Source: UBA8437 sp964646205 (GTDB lineage: Bacteria; Planctomycetota; Planctomycetia; Planctomycetales; Planctomycetaceae). Taken from it: 64,000 nt of DNA. Position 1 is the stretch's first letter. Every line of letters begins with the position of its first letter. The position numbers and the translations under genes were made by a program. Below are positions 17,318 to 26,331 of the stretch, piece after piece. The stretch spans positions 1 to 64,000 of the forward strand of contig CAZYAZ010000011.1 of the NCBI GenBank assembly GCA_964646205.1, given 5' to 3'. Under the pieces are notes generated by a model, which was not told the DNA's origin, ran no database searches, and was given only the letters and a program-made list of their open reading frames with translations.

Positions 17318-18166
17318 CTAGAACAACGACGAGTAGGGAAAGACGCCACGGGCGACCATCCAGACGTAGAAATCGGCAAAGCCAACCATGAACAGGCTCA
17401 ACCACGCGAACAGCATGTGATTGCGGTTCAGGAATGAGATGCCTGTCCAGACTTTGAAACGGATATTGCCAACCGGGGTGTCGGGGAAGCAGTTCAACTT
17501 GCCGCCGACCAGGTGTCGCAACGAGTGGCAACTGAAGGTGTAGAGGGCCAGCAGGGTGGTCGTGGTGAACAGGACCAGCGATCCGACACTGACGCCAAAC
17601 CGGTGCCCGGCGACAGAACCGTCGTCGGCCAGTACCGGCCAGGTGCAGGAGAAGACAACATCGGCATAGAGCAGCACGATGAAGGCCAGGGCGACGTAGA
17701 GGAAATAGCGGTGCAGGTTCTGGAAGATCAGCATCCGTGTCTCGCCCTTGTACTCACGCCCACGCTTGAATCCACACAGGCCCGAAGGTTCTCCCACCGC
17801 GCAGCCGGCCGGGTCCAGGAAGAAGGCCCGGTAGTAGGCCTTGCGGTAGTAGTAGCACGTCAGTCGGAAGCCGCCAGGGGCCCAGAGAATCAGGAAGGCG
17901 GGTGAGATCCAGTCGGGGACCAGGCCGGTCAGCAGCGGCGAGTAGAACGGGCTGAGCAGGTGCGCGTGTTCGGGAAACACCTCGCTCCCCTCACCGACGA
18001 CGTAGTCGCCGTTGTAGAGGGCTCGAAATGTCGAGTAGACGATGAATGCTCCCAGCCCGAGTCCGGTTGCCAGTGAACCGGCCCACCAACTGTCCGAGCG
18101 AGCAGTCTGTCCGAACTGGTCGAGGGTGCGTGGTGAGGGAGGGGTAGTCAGGTCGGCCTGCGCCAT
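17318..18166 (-). CDS. sdhC: Succinate dehydrogenase membrane anchor (large single-subunit type)
   Basis: 282 residues with about five hydrophobic segments (around 30-47, 85-100, 150-172, 190-212, 245-272). It is much larger than the SdhC or SdhD of proteobacteria and resembles the single anchor of actinobacterial Sdh1 complexes: YTFSCHSLRHLVGGKL near 207-222 supplies conserved Cys and His residues, and the HRYF and RKAYYR segments face the iron-sulfur subunit. Hence a quinone-reactive anchor for SdhAB is inferred from position and pattern. First gene of the operon, reading leftward; start ATG at 18166. Confidence 0.8.
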   Translation of the reverse strand: MAQADLTTPPSPRTLDQFGQTARSDSWWAGSLATGLGLGAFIVYSTFRALYNGDYVVGEGSEVFPEHAHLLSPFYSPLLTGLVPDWISPAFLILWAPGGFRLTCYYYRKAYYRAFFLDPAGCAVGEPSGLCGFKRGREYKGETRMLIFQNLHRYFLYVALAFIVLLYADVVFSCTWPVLADDGSVAGHRFGVSVGSLVLFTTTTLLALYTFSCHSLRHLVGGKLNCFPDTPVGNIRFKVWTGISFLNRNHMLFAWLSLFMVGFADFYVWMVARGVFPYSSLF

Positions 18167-18291
18167 GAGTGCAATCCGCCGCGTGAGGCGTCTCGGGTCA
18201 GATGTATTCCGGTCACGGCCCCGACGAGGCCGTCATGTGTAGGGATTACCGGTTCATTGTAGGAATGTCAACGGAGGAGAAATACCATCAC

Positions 18292-19416
18292 CTACAACGA
18301 TTTTAGTGGGTTTTTGCGATTGGCCAGTGGAAACGACACCGGTTTGCCCAGACGATGCGATTCGAAGCACGCGGCGATCATCTCGACCACGCCGCGACCT
18401 TCGAGCATACCGCACTTCGGTTCGCGTCCGTTCTGGATCGCCTCGATCAAATCGAGGATGCCCAGGGTGTGTCGGGCCTGGTACTGTGGGCCCTTGAGCG
18501 GTTCGGGTTTGCCGATGCCGGCCGAGGAGACGTGTTGCCACTTGGCTCCGCTGCGGCCCGGTGACCATGACGGATCTCCCAGGAACTGCACCGCTGGCAG
18601 GGTGCCTTCGATCAGTTCGATCACGCCCCGGGATCCAAAGATCTGAAGGCCGTAACGACGTGGGTTGCCGGCCTGGTTGCGGACGCTGGCGAAATGCGCC
18701 GTGACTCCGTTGGTCATCTGGTAGACGGCTTGCAGGTTGTCACCGGTCAACGGACCGATTCCCTCTGGACCATCAAAGACGTCCCGGGCCGTCACCGGGT
18801 GCCCTTTCCAGTCGACACGGGCGTAGCAGGAAGTCGGGGCACCACCGATGGCGCGGATCATGTCCAGGATGTGCGAACCGAGCACCCACAGGTCTTCACC
18901 GCCTCCACGACGGTCCTCCTTGCCACGACCACGGAATTCGAGCAGGGAGCCGATGGCTCCGTCGGCAATCAGGCCGCGGATGGTATCGATCATTGGTGAG
19001 AACCGCGTTGGGTGAGCGATCTGCACCCGGGCGTGAGTTTTTTCGCAGGTGGCAACGATCTTGTCGGCTTCCTCCAGAGTGCGGCAGAACGGCTTCTCCA
19101 TGTAGACGTGAATGCCCCGCTCGGCAGCCGACAGGACCATGTCCGCGTGTTGGTCGACCCAGCGTGGGCAGATGGCCACGATGTCCGGCTTGGCCTCATC
19201 GAGCATCTTGCGGTAGTCCAGGAAGGCGCGGTCGAGCTTCAGCTTTCGGGCGGCAGCCCCCAGTCCGCTCTTGTTGTCATCCGAGACGGCGACCACCCGG
19301 GTCTGTGGGACAGCCGACCAGGCCGTGTCCAGTGCGTGCCCGTAGCCCCCCTTGCCGGTTCGACCGATGATTCCGACACGGTAGATCTTGTTGTTGTTTG
19401 CCGTCGTGTTGGTCAT
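18292..19416 (-). CDS. Gfo/Idh/MocA family oxidoreductase
   Basis: 374 residues. N-terminal NAD(P)-binding domain (YRVGIIGRTGKGGYG, 8-22), the EKPFCRTLEEAD catalytic Lys-Pro segment near 103-114, and a C-terminal alpha/beta substrate domain with GGGEDLWVLGSHILDMI. Members act on sugars, inositols and related polyols; the substrate cannot be predicted. I start at the ATG 19416 (GGAG upstream) because the longer open frame to 19635 runs back through the terminator at 19467-19505. A 7-bp inverted repeat (18257-18263 with 18291-18297) spans its stop codon. Confidence 0.9.
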   Translation of the reverse strand: MTNTTANNNKIYRVGIIGRTGKGGYGHALDTAWSAVPQTRVVAVSDDNKSGLGAAARKLKLDRAFLDYRKMLDEAKPDIVAICPRWVDQHADMVLSAAERGIHVYMEKPFCRTLEEADKIVATCEKTHARVQIAHPTRFSPMIDTIRGLIADGAIGSLLEFRGRGKEDRRGGGEDLWVLGSHILDMIRAIGGAPTSCYARVDWKGHPVTARDVFDGPEGIGPLTGDNLQAVYQMTNGVTAHFASVRNQAGNPRRYGLQIFGSRGVIELIEGTLPAVQFLGDPSWSPGRSGAKWQHVSSAGIGKPEPLKGPQYQARHTLGILDLIEAIQNGREPKCGMLEGRGVVEMIAACFESHRLGKPVSFPLANRKNPLKSL

Positions 19417-19466
19417 GGGATTTGTCTCCACTGTTGGGTGCTGTCCCATACTAACCCGCTGGAAAC

Positions 19467-19505
19467 AAAAAAACTCCCACCGGCTGCCAAAGCAACCGGT
19501 GGGAG
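19467..19505 (-). terminator. Rho-independent terminator
   Basis: Minus-strand reading: CTCCCACCGG (19505-19496) pairs with CCGGTGGGAG (19483-19474), with a further TGC/GCA pair in the loop, followed by a run of seven T. It lies 190 bp after the stop of the OYE-like gene and just upstream of the Gfo/Idh gene, separating the two. The 190 bp between stop and terminator (19506-19695) hold no gene I can support. Confidence 0.85.
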
Positions 19506-19695
19506 CGGAGTGCGCGGTGGGGATTACGAAAAGTGCCGGCAGATCGATACCCAAGACCGGCGCACAAATGAACTGCTTGCGATTTCGATTCTCCGGTAGG
19601 ACCTCGGTTCTAGTCAACACCACTCGAGAGGACATCGACGAGATTTTATGCGTTTGGTGCCTGGCGACAGGAGGTGTGGGCTGTCGTCCTGGATT

Positions 19696-21129
19696 CTATT
19701 CCGATTTGCCGGTCAGCTTTGGCTCGGCCTCTTTCCACAAGGGTCCGTAGGTCTGCTTGTCGAAGGGGGGACATCCGGTGGGGAATTGGCCGAGCGGATG
19801 GTCCTTGGTCCGCATCAGGTTGGTGCAGTAGCTGAACGTGCGACAGATCTGCTTGCGATTGAATTGACCGGTTTCGGCCAGTGCCCGGGCGAAATCGGGA
19901 TGTGAGAGGGTGCCGCGGCCCAGCCCGAACAGCGTGACGGAACCGTTGGTGATGTTGGCTGCTGCGGCATGTGGTACGAAGTCCTGCAGCCAACTGTATC
20001 CGCTGCCGACGACAGGCACCCCGGGCACCGCCTGCTGGATGGCTTGGGCCAGCCGGAATTGACGGTGGACTCCGACCAGTGGATGTTCAGGAGCGTGGTA
20101 GCCGTCGACGGGTGGAAATTCGGCCGGCCGCACGACGTGTGGGTTGGAGTAGGGGTTGCCAGCCGAAACATTGATCATGGCGATTCCCAGTTCGGCAAGC
20201 ATGGCGGCCACCTGGCAGGGTTCTTCCAGGGCCAGGTCGAGGTGGTCATGCGGGCTGGTGCCAAAGGCCGTCGACAGCGGCAGGTCGTGATCACAAGCGG
20301 CTCCCACAAAATCCTCACCCTGCCCCTGGTAGGGGATTCCGTCGTAGGCGTTCATGCGAGTGACCACCAGCAGGTCTGGCAACTCGTCACGAATCCGTCC
20401 GATGACATTGCGGACCAGCCGTGTGCGGTTTTCCAGCGATCCACCGTAGAGGCCTTCCCGGTTGCGGGCGGCCAGCAATTCGCTGAGCAGGTAGCGGTGG
20501 CATTGCTTGATGTCGACGAAATCGACACCAATAGTCGCAGCACGCCGGGCGGCGTCCACGTACTCGTCCTCGATGCGTTTCAGATCGTCATCGGACAACA
20601 ACGGCCAGTCGTCACCGATGGGTTGTCCGGTCGAGCGGTCGGTGGTCAACGGATCGAGTACCGGGTCGTGGACGGCCAGTTGGGGACGGAGATAGCTGTA
20701 ACGCCCCGAGTGGGTCAGTTGCAGGCCGACAAGCAGGCCCTCGGTGGTGCCGTTGGCGGCACGGTGTGACCTGCGGCAGGTCTCGATCATCTCGCCGATG
20801 GCATTCTGGGTGTGCTCGGCCAGCCACAATTGACGAGGATTCATCCTGGCGTTCTCGGCGACGGCGGTCGCTTCGGCCCAGATCACCGCGGCACCTCCGT
20901 CGCCAAATCGCTGGTAGCGGCGAACGGTCAGTTCATCAGGAGCCCCATCGAGTGTTCCGTCACAGCCTTCCATCGGCTGGACCACCATGCGGTTCTTCGC
21001 CGTGCGGTCACCCACCTGGCAGGGAGAGAGCAGCACCGAGAGATCCTGGGATGTGGGGATGTCCAGCCCCAGCGATCTCGCGCCGGCTTCCAGTTCCTCC
21101 GGCGAGCGGTACTTGTAATAGCGAGCCAT
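19696..21129 (-). CDS. NADH:flavin oxidoreductase / Old Yellow Enzyme-like protein
   Basis: 477 residues. FMN-dependent TIM barrel of the OYE family: KNRMVVQPMEGCDG near the N-terminus, LVGLQLTHSGRYS, DFVDIKQCHRYLLSELLA (family motif with the His used for substrate anchoring), and the C-terminal phosphate-binding GSGYSWLQDF and FGLGRGTLSHPDF. A cysteine-containing tail (KQICRTFSYCTNLM and TGCPPFD) is similar in position to the FeS region of 2,4-dienoyl-CoA reductases, but the CxxC spacing is missing. The substrate is unknown. Start ATG 21129 is preferred; frames from 21183 or 21195 lack better ribosome sites. Divergent from the MBL-fold gene (101 bp between starts). Confidence 0.85.
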   Translation of the reverse strand: MARYYKYRSPEELEAGARSLGLDIPTSQDLSVLLSPCQVGDRTAKNRMVVQPMEGCDGTLDGAPDELTVRRYQRFGDGGAAVIWAEATAVAENARMNPRQLWLAEHTQNAIGEMIETCRRSHRAANGTTEGLLVGLQLTHSGRYSYLRPQLAVHDPVLDPLTTDRSTGQPIGDDWPLLSDDDLKRIEDEYVDAARRAATIGVDFVDIKQCHRYLLSELLAARNREGLYGGSLENRTRLVRNVIGRIRDELPDLLVVTRMNAYDGIPYQGQGEDFVGAACDHDLPLSTAFGTSPHDHLDLALEEPCQVAAMLAELGIAMINVSAGNPYSNPHVVRPAEFPPVDGYHAPEHPLVGVHRQFRLAQAIQQAVPGVPVVGSGYSWLQDFVPHAAAANITNGSVTLFGLGRGTLSHPDFARALAETGQFNRKQICRTFSYCTNLMRTKDHPLGQFPTGCPPFDKQTYGPLWKEAEPKLTGKSE

Positions 21130-21230
21130 CTGTTGCGTTCGCCAAGGGAGCCGAGTGCGTGACCGTTCCGGCCGCAGCGACATGATTTGAAACAAACCGT
21201 TAGTATAGGCCTTGGCCCGCCTGGCCCGGA

Positions 21231-22103
21231 ATGCTCTATCGAAAGCCCCCCCTGATGCAGTTGGGACAATTCACCCTCGAGACGGTCTCCGGTGGCCGGT
21301 TCAAGACCGACGGTGGGACGATGTTTGGCGTGGTCCCCAGGGCATTGTGGGCGAAGGTCTTTCCGCCCGACGAGTCCAACATGATCGACCAGGCGACCAA
21401 CTGCCTGTTGATCCGGAGTGGGAGCGAGTTGATTCTGGTCGACACCGGCTACGGGTCACGTCTGCCCGAGTCACAACGTCGCCGGACCTCCTCGGAGGAG
21501 GGTGAGGTGTTGCTGGAGAGCCTGTCCGGGGTGGGCGTTTCGCCCGAGGACATTGGAACGGTGATCCTGACTCACCTGCATTACGATCACATCGGAGGGG
21601 CTTTGCGAGAGGACGAGTCGGGCCAGGTGGTTCCGACGTTCCCCAACGCAGCCCATGTCGTTCAGGCCGGAGAATTCGAGTGGGCGACGTCGGGGCGGGA
21701 GGAATTGCGAGCGGCGTACTCGGCCGATTGGGTCACTCCGTTGGCCGATGCCGGGTTGTTGGAACTGGTCGAGGGCGATATCGAACTCCGGCCGGGAATC
21801 CACTCGATCGTCACCGGTGGCCATGCGAAGCATCACCAGGCCCTGTTGCTGGACAGCGATGGTCAGCAGGCTCTTTATATTGCCGATCTCTGCCCGACAA
21901 CGCGCCATCTGAAAAGCCTGTGGTGCATGGGATATGACGAGGAGGTCCTGGTGACCCGTCGGCGGAAACCCGAGTTGCTGGGACGTGCTGCTGAGGAGGG
22001 ATGGTGGGTGTTGTTTGACCACGATCCGGAAACCGTTGCAGCCCGGCTGGAACGGGACCCCCGGAGCGAGTTCACGGTTGCGGAGGCTCTGGCATCGCTG
22101 TAA
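21231..22103 (+). CDS. MBL-fold metallohydrolase
   Basis: 290 residues, cytoplasmic. Metallo-beta-lactamase fold with the metal motif THLHYDHIGG (His-x-His-x-Asp-His), downstream GGHAKHH supplying a ligand His and FDHDPE near the C-terminus. NMIDQATNCLLIRSG and LVDTGYGSR are the typical strand and turn before the motif. The pattern fits the lactonase/quorum-quenching-like branch (AHL lactonase AiiA relatives), but these cannot be told from other hydrolases by eye. ATG at 21231; a second ATG at 21255 is possible. Confidence 0.85.
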   Translation: MLYRKPPLMQLGQFTLETVSGGRFKTDGGTMFGVVPRALWAKVFPPDESNMIDQATNCLLIRSGSELILVDTGYGSRLPESQRRRTSSEEGEVLLESLSGVGVSPEDIGTVILTHLHYDHIGGALREDESGQVVPTFPNAAHVVQAGEFEWATSGREELRAAYSADWVTPLADAGLLELVEGDIELRPGIHSIVTGGHAKHHQALLLDSDGQQALYIADLCPTTRHLKSLWCMGYDEEVLVTRRRKPELLGRAAEEGWWVLFDHDPETVAARLERDPRSEFTVAEALASL

Positions 22104-22195
22104 ACCGAAGTCACATCGTGGCCCGGTCGAATTGCCGGTGAGACATGTTGGATTGGGTCCGCTTGAACGATTGGCCTACTTTGAGGAGAACGACA

Positions 22196-23566
22196 ATGAA
22201 CCGGTTGCGGGAAGCCTGTGTTGTGGCGGTGGCCGTGTGCGGCCTGGTGACCTACGGGTCAGCGAGTGCTGCTGATGGGATCAAGCGAGTGGATGCCGGT
22301 GCGGCTGGCCTGCCATTGCTGTTCTTCGATGATTTCGAATCGGGTCGTGCCGACCACTGGGCTCCCACCGATGGGAAGGCCTGGAAGGTTGGCACCTCGG
22401 GAGGAAGCAAGGTCTACAGCCAGTTCACGCAGAGCAAGGTCAAGACCCCGGTCCGTTCGCCTTTCAACCGCTCGATGATCAAGAGTGTCACGGTTGGCAG
22501 TTTTGCCCTGGACGTGCGTCTGCAGTCGACCATCAAGGACTACGGTCACCGCGACATGTGTCTCTTCTTTGGCGTCCAGGATGCGGCGCACCTTTACTAC
22601 GTCCACCTCGGCAAGAAGATGGACGATCACGCCAACAACATCTTTATCGTCAACAACAAGCCTCGCACCAAGATCTCCAAGACCACCACCGCGGGCACCA
22701 ACTGGGATGACAACTGGCATCACGCCCGGGTCGTGCGGGATGTCGACAGCGGCAGCATCTCGGTTTACTTCGATGACATGACCAAGCCGGTCATGACGGC
22801 TGTCGACAAGACGTTTGGTTGGGGCCAGGTCGGAGTGGGTTCGTTCGATGACACGGGCAACTTTGACGAGGTCTACCTGTTCGGCGATGCCGTGAAGCCG
22901 GGCAAGGTGGGAGGAGCCAACGGGGGCGACATTGCGTTTGTCGACAACCATCCGCCTCGTGGTTTTGCCGCCGCCTTCAACGGGAAGAATCTTTCCGGTT
23001 GGAAGGGATTGATGGCCGGAGGCAACGGCAATCCGATCAAGCGGGCCGCGCTGGCCAAGGACGCTTACAAGACAGCCCAGGCCGAAGCCGACGCCGATAT
23101 GAACGCCCACTGGAAGGTCATTGACGGCGCGCTGGTCTTCGACGGAAAAGGACGCTCGCTGTGCACCGCTCGGGATTACGGCGACTTCGAGATGCTGGTG
23201 GATTGGAAGATCAAGGAGAAGGGGGACAGTGGGATCTACCTGCGGGGAAGTCCACAGGTGCAGATCTGGGATCCCAAGCTGCGCAATATCGGTTCAGGCG
23301 GGCTCTACAACAACCAGAAGAACCCCTCGAGTCCACCCGTCATCGCCGACAAGCCGGTCGGGGAATGGAACTCGTTCCGGATCAAGATGGTTGGTGAGAA
23401 GGTCTGGGTGTGGCTCAACGGTGTCCGGGTGGTCGACAACGTGACCCTGGAGAATTACTGGGATCGCAAGCAGCCGATCTTTTCTACCGGGCAGATCGAA
23501 CTGCAAAACCATGGCAACACCCTGTATTTCAAGAACGTGTTTCTGAGGGAGATTCCGCGGAAGTAG
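22196..23566 (+). CDS. Exported DUF1080 (3-keto-disaccharide hydrolase-like) protein with N-terminal lectin-like domain
   Basis: 456 residues from the ATG at 22196 (GAGGAG seven bases upstream). Signal peptide ends near SASA-A (residue 26). Residues about 40-230 form a concanavalin/LamG-like jelly roll (FFDDFESGRADHW, DVRLQS..GHRDMCLFFG). Residues about 255-455 are DUF1080: FNGKNLSGWKG, WKVIDGALVFDGKG, DWKIKEKGDSGIYLRG, GEWNSFRIKMVG and GQIELQNHGNTLYFKNVFLREI. Members are now linked to cleavage of 3-keto-glucosides or carbohydrate binding, and are greatly expanded in planctomycetes. Probably acts on polysaccharides outside the cytoplasm; the precise substrate is unknown. Confidence 0.88.
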   Translation: MNRLREACVVAVAVCGLVTYGSASAADGIKRVDAGAAGLPLLFFDDFESGRADHWAPTDGKAWKVGTSGGSKVYSQFTQSKVKTPVRSPFNRSMIKSVTVGSFALDVRLQSTIKDYGHRDMCLFFGVQDAAHLYYVHLGKKMDDHANNIFIVNNKPRTKISKTTTAGTNWDDNWHHARVVRDVDSGSISVYFDDMTKPVMTAVDKTFGWGQVGVGSFDDTGNFDEVYLFGDAVKPGKVGGANGGDIAFVDNHPPRGFAAAFNGKNLSGWKGLMAGGNGNPIKRAALAKDAYKTAQAEADADMNAHWKVIDGALVFDGKGRSLCTARDYGDFEMLVDWKIKEKGDSGIYLRGSPQVQIWDPKLRNIGSGGLYNNQKNPSSPPVIADKPVGEWNSFRIKMVGEKVWVWLNGVRVVDNVTLENYWDRKQPIFSTGQIELQNHGNTLYFKNVFLREIPRK

Positions 23567-23578
23567 TTTCCGGGAATC
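23551..23578. repeat. Near-perfect 11-bp hairpin with a stop codon in its loop
   Basis: GATTCC, bulged G, CGGAA (23551-23562), loop GTAGT (23563-23567), then TTCCG and GGAATC (23568-23578). The TAG stop of the DUF1080 gene is the loop centre. No T-tract follows; the next gene starts 17 bp later. Confidence 0.85.
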
Positions 23579-23594
23579 TGTTCGGGTCGGATCG

Positions 23595-24407
23595 ATGTCC
23601 ACGCTCCTGTTGCAACTCTCTGACTTGCACCTTTTCGCGGAACCCGATGTGTTGCTGCGCGAGGTGCCGACGCGCGATTCGCTGGGCGAGGTGCTCGAAG
23701 CAGTTCGCGGGACGGGATGGGAATTCGATCGGGTCGTGGTCACCGGTGATTTCACCCACGACGAGCGGCGGGAGACATACGAGGTGGCCCAGGAGTTGCT
23801 GGAGGAGTGGCTGGACCGTTGTCACGTGCTGCCGGGCAACCATGATGACCGGGGCTTGATGCGCGAGGTGTTCTCGGGCCAGGCCGGTGGCAGTGATCGT
23901 GGCATCTGTTTCTCTCAGGCGGTCGGTGGCTGGAGACTGATCGGCATCGACACCCATGTGCCCGGAGAGGTTCGCGGTCGAGTCGAACAGGAGATGCTCG
24001 ACTGGCTGGCCGGTGAACTCGCCGAACATGTCGCGGAGCCGACAATCGTGTTTCAGCACCATCCACCGATCGATGTCGGGTCGGCCTGGCTGGACGCGAT
24101 CGGTTTGCAGGATCCCGGTCCGTACCGGGACCTGATCACCTCGTCACCACAGGTCCGCGTGGTCAGTTGTGGTCACGTGCACCAGGAGTCTTCAGGAACT
24201 CTCGGCACCGCGGTTGTGCTGACGGTTCCTTCGACCGGGGTCCAGTTCATTCCCCTGTGCCGTACCGCCCGGGTCGATGCGATCGCTCCGGGCTTTCGCG
24301 TTTTCGCGTTGGAGGATCCGGCGGACGCGGTTGACGCCAGTTCGGTGGGCTGGTCAACCCGTGTTGTCCGTCTGCCGTCAGTCAGCTTCCCTGCCGTCGA
24401 CGTGTGA
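23595..24407 (+). CDS. Class III cyclic-nucleotide phosphodiesterase-like metallophosphoesterase
   Basis: 270 residues, cytoplasmic, calcineurin-like fold. Metal-binding motifs are in order: SDLHL (9-13), VVTGDFTHD, LPGNHDDR, VFQHHPP and SCGHVHQ. This set and the length match CpdA-type 3',5'-cAMP phosphodiesterases; the true substrate is not proven. ATG at 23595. The last 30 bp overlap the tail of the convergent ispH gene. Confidence 0.85.
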   Translation: MSTLLLQLSDLHLFAEPDVLLREVPTRDSLGEVLEAVRGTGWEFDRVVVTGDFTHDERRETYEVAQELLEEWLDRCHVLPGNHDDRGLMREVFSGQAGGSDRGICFSQAVGGWRLIGIDTHVPGEVRGRVEQEMLDWLAGELAEHVAEPTIVFQHHPPIDVGSAWLDAIGLQDPGPYRDLITSSPQVRVVSCGHVHQESSGTLGTAVVLTVPSTGVQFIPLCRTARVDAIAPGFRVFALEDPADAVDASSVGWSTRVVRLPSVSFPAVDV

Positions 24408-25352
24408 TGCGGACCCGGCGTCGGATTGCAGCACTCTCAACTCCCGGGGCAGGGGGAAGTGGACGTGTTCCTCGCTGACGGTGATCTCGTCGACCGTCGC
24501 ACCGTGAGCGGATTTCAGGTGGTCCAGGCAGTCGGTGACGACGTCCTCGGGGGCACTGGCTCCGGCAGTCACCACGACCCGCTCAACACCCTCGTTCCAC
24601 CCGTCGGGAAGTTCATCAACCGAATCGACCAGGTAGGCCCGGCCGGTTCGTCCCTCACCGAGTTCGGCCAGTCGCAGGCTGTTGGAGCTGTTCTGGCTGC
24701 CGAGAACGATGACCACGTCAGCCGTTTCGGACAGTTGCCGGACGGCCTCCTGGCGATTGGTTGTCGCGTAGCAGATGTCTTCCTTGGGGGGCGAGGCGAT
24801 GTCGGGGAAGCGTTGAGTGAGCCGATCGATGACGGCCTCGGCTTCGCTGACCGACAGGGTGGTTTGTGTCAGGAAGGCGATCTGTTCTTCCGGGGCGAAT
24901 GGCAGCAGGTCGACGTCCTCGGGCGTTTCCACCAGGGTGATGCTCTCGGGAGCCTCGCCCATCGTTCCCACCACCTCGTCGTGTCCCTCGTGGCCGATCA
25001 GCACGATGTGGTACCCGTCGCGGGCGAATCTCAGGGCCTCCATGTGGACCTTGGTCACCAGGGGGCAGGTGGCGTCGATCGTCTGCAGTTGCCGCTGTTC
25101 AGCCAGTTGTCGAATTTCCGGTGACACGCCGTGGGCAGAGAAGAGGAGGATCGAACTCGGGGGGACGTCCTCGATCCGGTCGACAAACGTCACGCCCTGG
25201 GCGGTGAATCGTTCCACCACGTGCCGGTTGTGGACGATCTCGTGGTAGACGTAGATCCCGGATCCGAAAATGCGGATCGCCTCATCCAGGCACTCGATCG
25301 CCATGTTCACGCCCGCACAGAATCCGCGGGGATTGGCCAGGGTGACCTGCAT
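24378..25352 (-). CDS. ispH: 4-hydroxy-3-methylbut-2-enyl diphosphate reductase
   Basis: 324 residues. Last step of the MEP isoprenoid pathway, producing IPP and DMAPP. The three cluster cysteines are Cys12 (NPRGFCAGV), Cys96 (DATCPLV) and Cys194 (EDICYATTN). Further marks are HEIVHN, FSAHGVS, IGHEGHDE and VLGSQNSSNS. The start at 25352 gives the usual N-terminus MQVTLANPRGFCAGV; an upstream TTG/ATG frame to 25376 is less likely. A C-terminal tail of about 20 residues extends past the fold. Overlaps the end of the phosphoesterase gene on the other strand by 30 bp. Confidence 0.95.
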   Translation of the reverse strand: MQVTLANPRGFCAGVNMAIECLDEAIRIFGSGIYVYHEIVHNRHVVERFTAQGVTFVDRIEDVPPSSILLFSAHGVSPEIRQLAEQRQLQTIDATCPLVTKVHMEALRFARDGYHIVLIGHEGHDEVVGTMGEAPESITLVETPEDVDLLPFAPEEQIAFLTQTTLSVSEAEAVIDRLTQRFPDIASPPKEDICYATTNRQEAVRQLSETADVVIVLGSQNSSNSLRLAELGEGRTGRAYLVDSVDELPDGWNEGVERVVVTAGASAPEDVVTDCLDHLKSAHGATVDEITVSEEHVHFPLPRELRVLQSDAGSASHVDGREAD

Positions 25353-25439
25353 GGATAGTGCCCGCCGCCGGTTCACTGAGAAACGGGATGTGTTGCCGAG
25401 ACTGAATACTGACGAATTCTGGCGCGGCGGACAATACGC

Positions 25440-26312
25440 CTAGCGGCGGCTGACAAGGCGACGACGGTACTCGTCAAACTTGACCTTGCGGAGAGTCGTG
25501 GTCGTTCTCAGGGATTCCCAGTGGCGGATGTCGTCACGATCCTTCCCGGTGAGCTGCCAGTGGTATTGGTGCTCGGCGCGAAGATGAAAGCCGCCGGTCG
25601 AATTGTCCTTGAGTTCCACCGTCAACGGCAGCAGTTTGCGTGTCTTGAGTGTCCGGTTCAATGCCACCCGGGGTGCCGGGAACAGGGCCCGGGGGTGCAG
25701 CAGGTAATTGAGCCGGGCCGTCCAGTCGGTGTATTCCAGGTAACGCCCGCGGGCCGCGTTGAAGGCCAGTCGGTCGATGCTGAGAGTGTCGGGAGTGCTG
25801 GTGCATTTGACGCGGTAGCGGAAACTGCGTCCAGGCAGCATCAGCGTGGCCGAGCCCGGATCGAACTGCTCGCTGAAGCCGGGGTCGAGTTGGCCCAGCA
25901 GCGGTGCGGCGTTGGCTCGCGACAGGGTGTCGCCCTTCCGATTCAACTCGGCAATGTACTCGCGGGTGGCCCCCTCGGCCTTCTTCAATTGCTTGTCGAT
26001 CTCATCGAAGCTCACCTCGGTGGTCAGACGTCTGGGTCCGTTGACGATCACAAATCGCCGGCGTCCGGGTTCGAAGATGGTCACTTCACCGCCGGAGTGG
26101 ATCGTGTCATAGGCGTTGCCCGATCGGAACAGCGTCAGGCTGCGGACGATCACCGTGGGGGCGGCCTTGTCGTCACGACCGGAGAGATTGAACACCTTGG
26201 TGTAGACGCCGAATTCCTGGGCAGCCGCAGGCGTGGCGAACAACAAGACCAGGAATGGAATGACCCGGAAGGTGAGTCCCGATCGATCGGCGGTGGTGTG
26301 CGTGTGGTGCAT
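25440..26312 (-). CDS. Exported protein of unknown function
   Basis: 290 residues. Signal peptide FRVIPFLVLLFATPAAAQ (16-33). The mature part has beta-rich stretches (EFGVYTKVFNLSG; SLTLFRSGNAYDTIHSGGEVTIF; RRRFVIVNGPRRLTTEV) and one helical region (SFDEIDKQLKKAEGATREY). I recognise the style from planctomycete secreted proteins but not a named family. Start ATG 26312; the longer frame to 26630 lies inside the upstream gene. It follows the Gfo/Idh gene by 19 bp and probably shares its transcript. Confidence 0.65.
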   Translation of the reverse strand: MHHTHTTADRSGLTFRVIPFLVLLFATPAAAQEFGVYTKVFNLSGRDDKAAPTVIVRSLTLFRSGNAYDTIHSGGEVTIFEPGRRRFVIVNGPRRLTTEVSFDEIDKQLKKAEGATREYIAELNRKGDTLSRANAAPLLGQLDPGFSEQFDPGSATLMLPGRSFRYRVKCTSTPDTLSIDRLAFNAARGRYLEYTDWTARLNYLLHPRALFPAPRVALNRTLKTRKLLPLTVELKDNSTGGFHLRAEHQYHWQLTGKDRDDIRHWESLRTTTTLRKVKFDEYRRRLVSRR

Positions 26313-26331
26313 GGTGGTAATGCGCGTTGGG

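Noticed and set aside
18292..19635. Longer Gfo/Idh gene starting at 19635
   Set aside because: It would read through the intrinsic terminator at 19467-19505; the ATG at 19416 begins the conserved domain.
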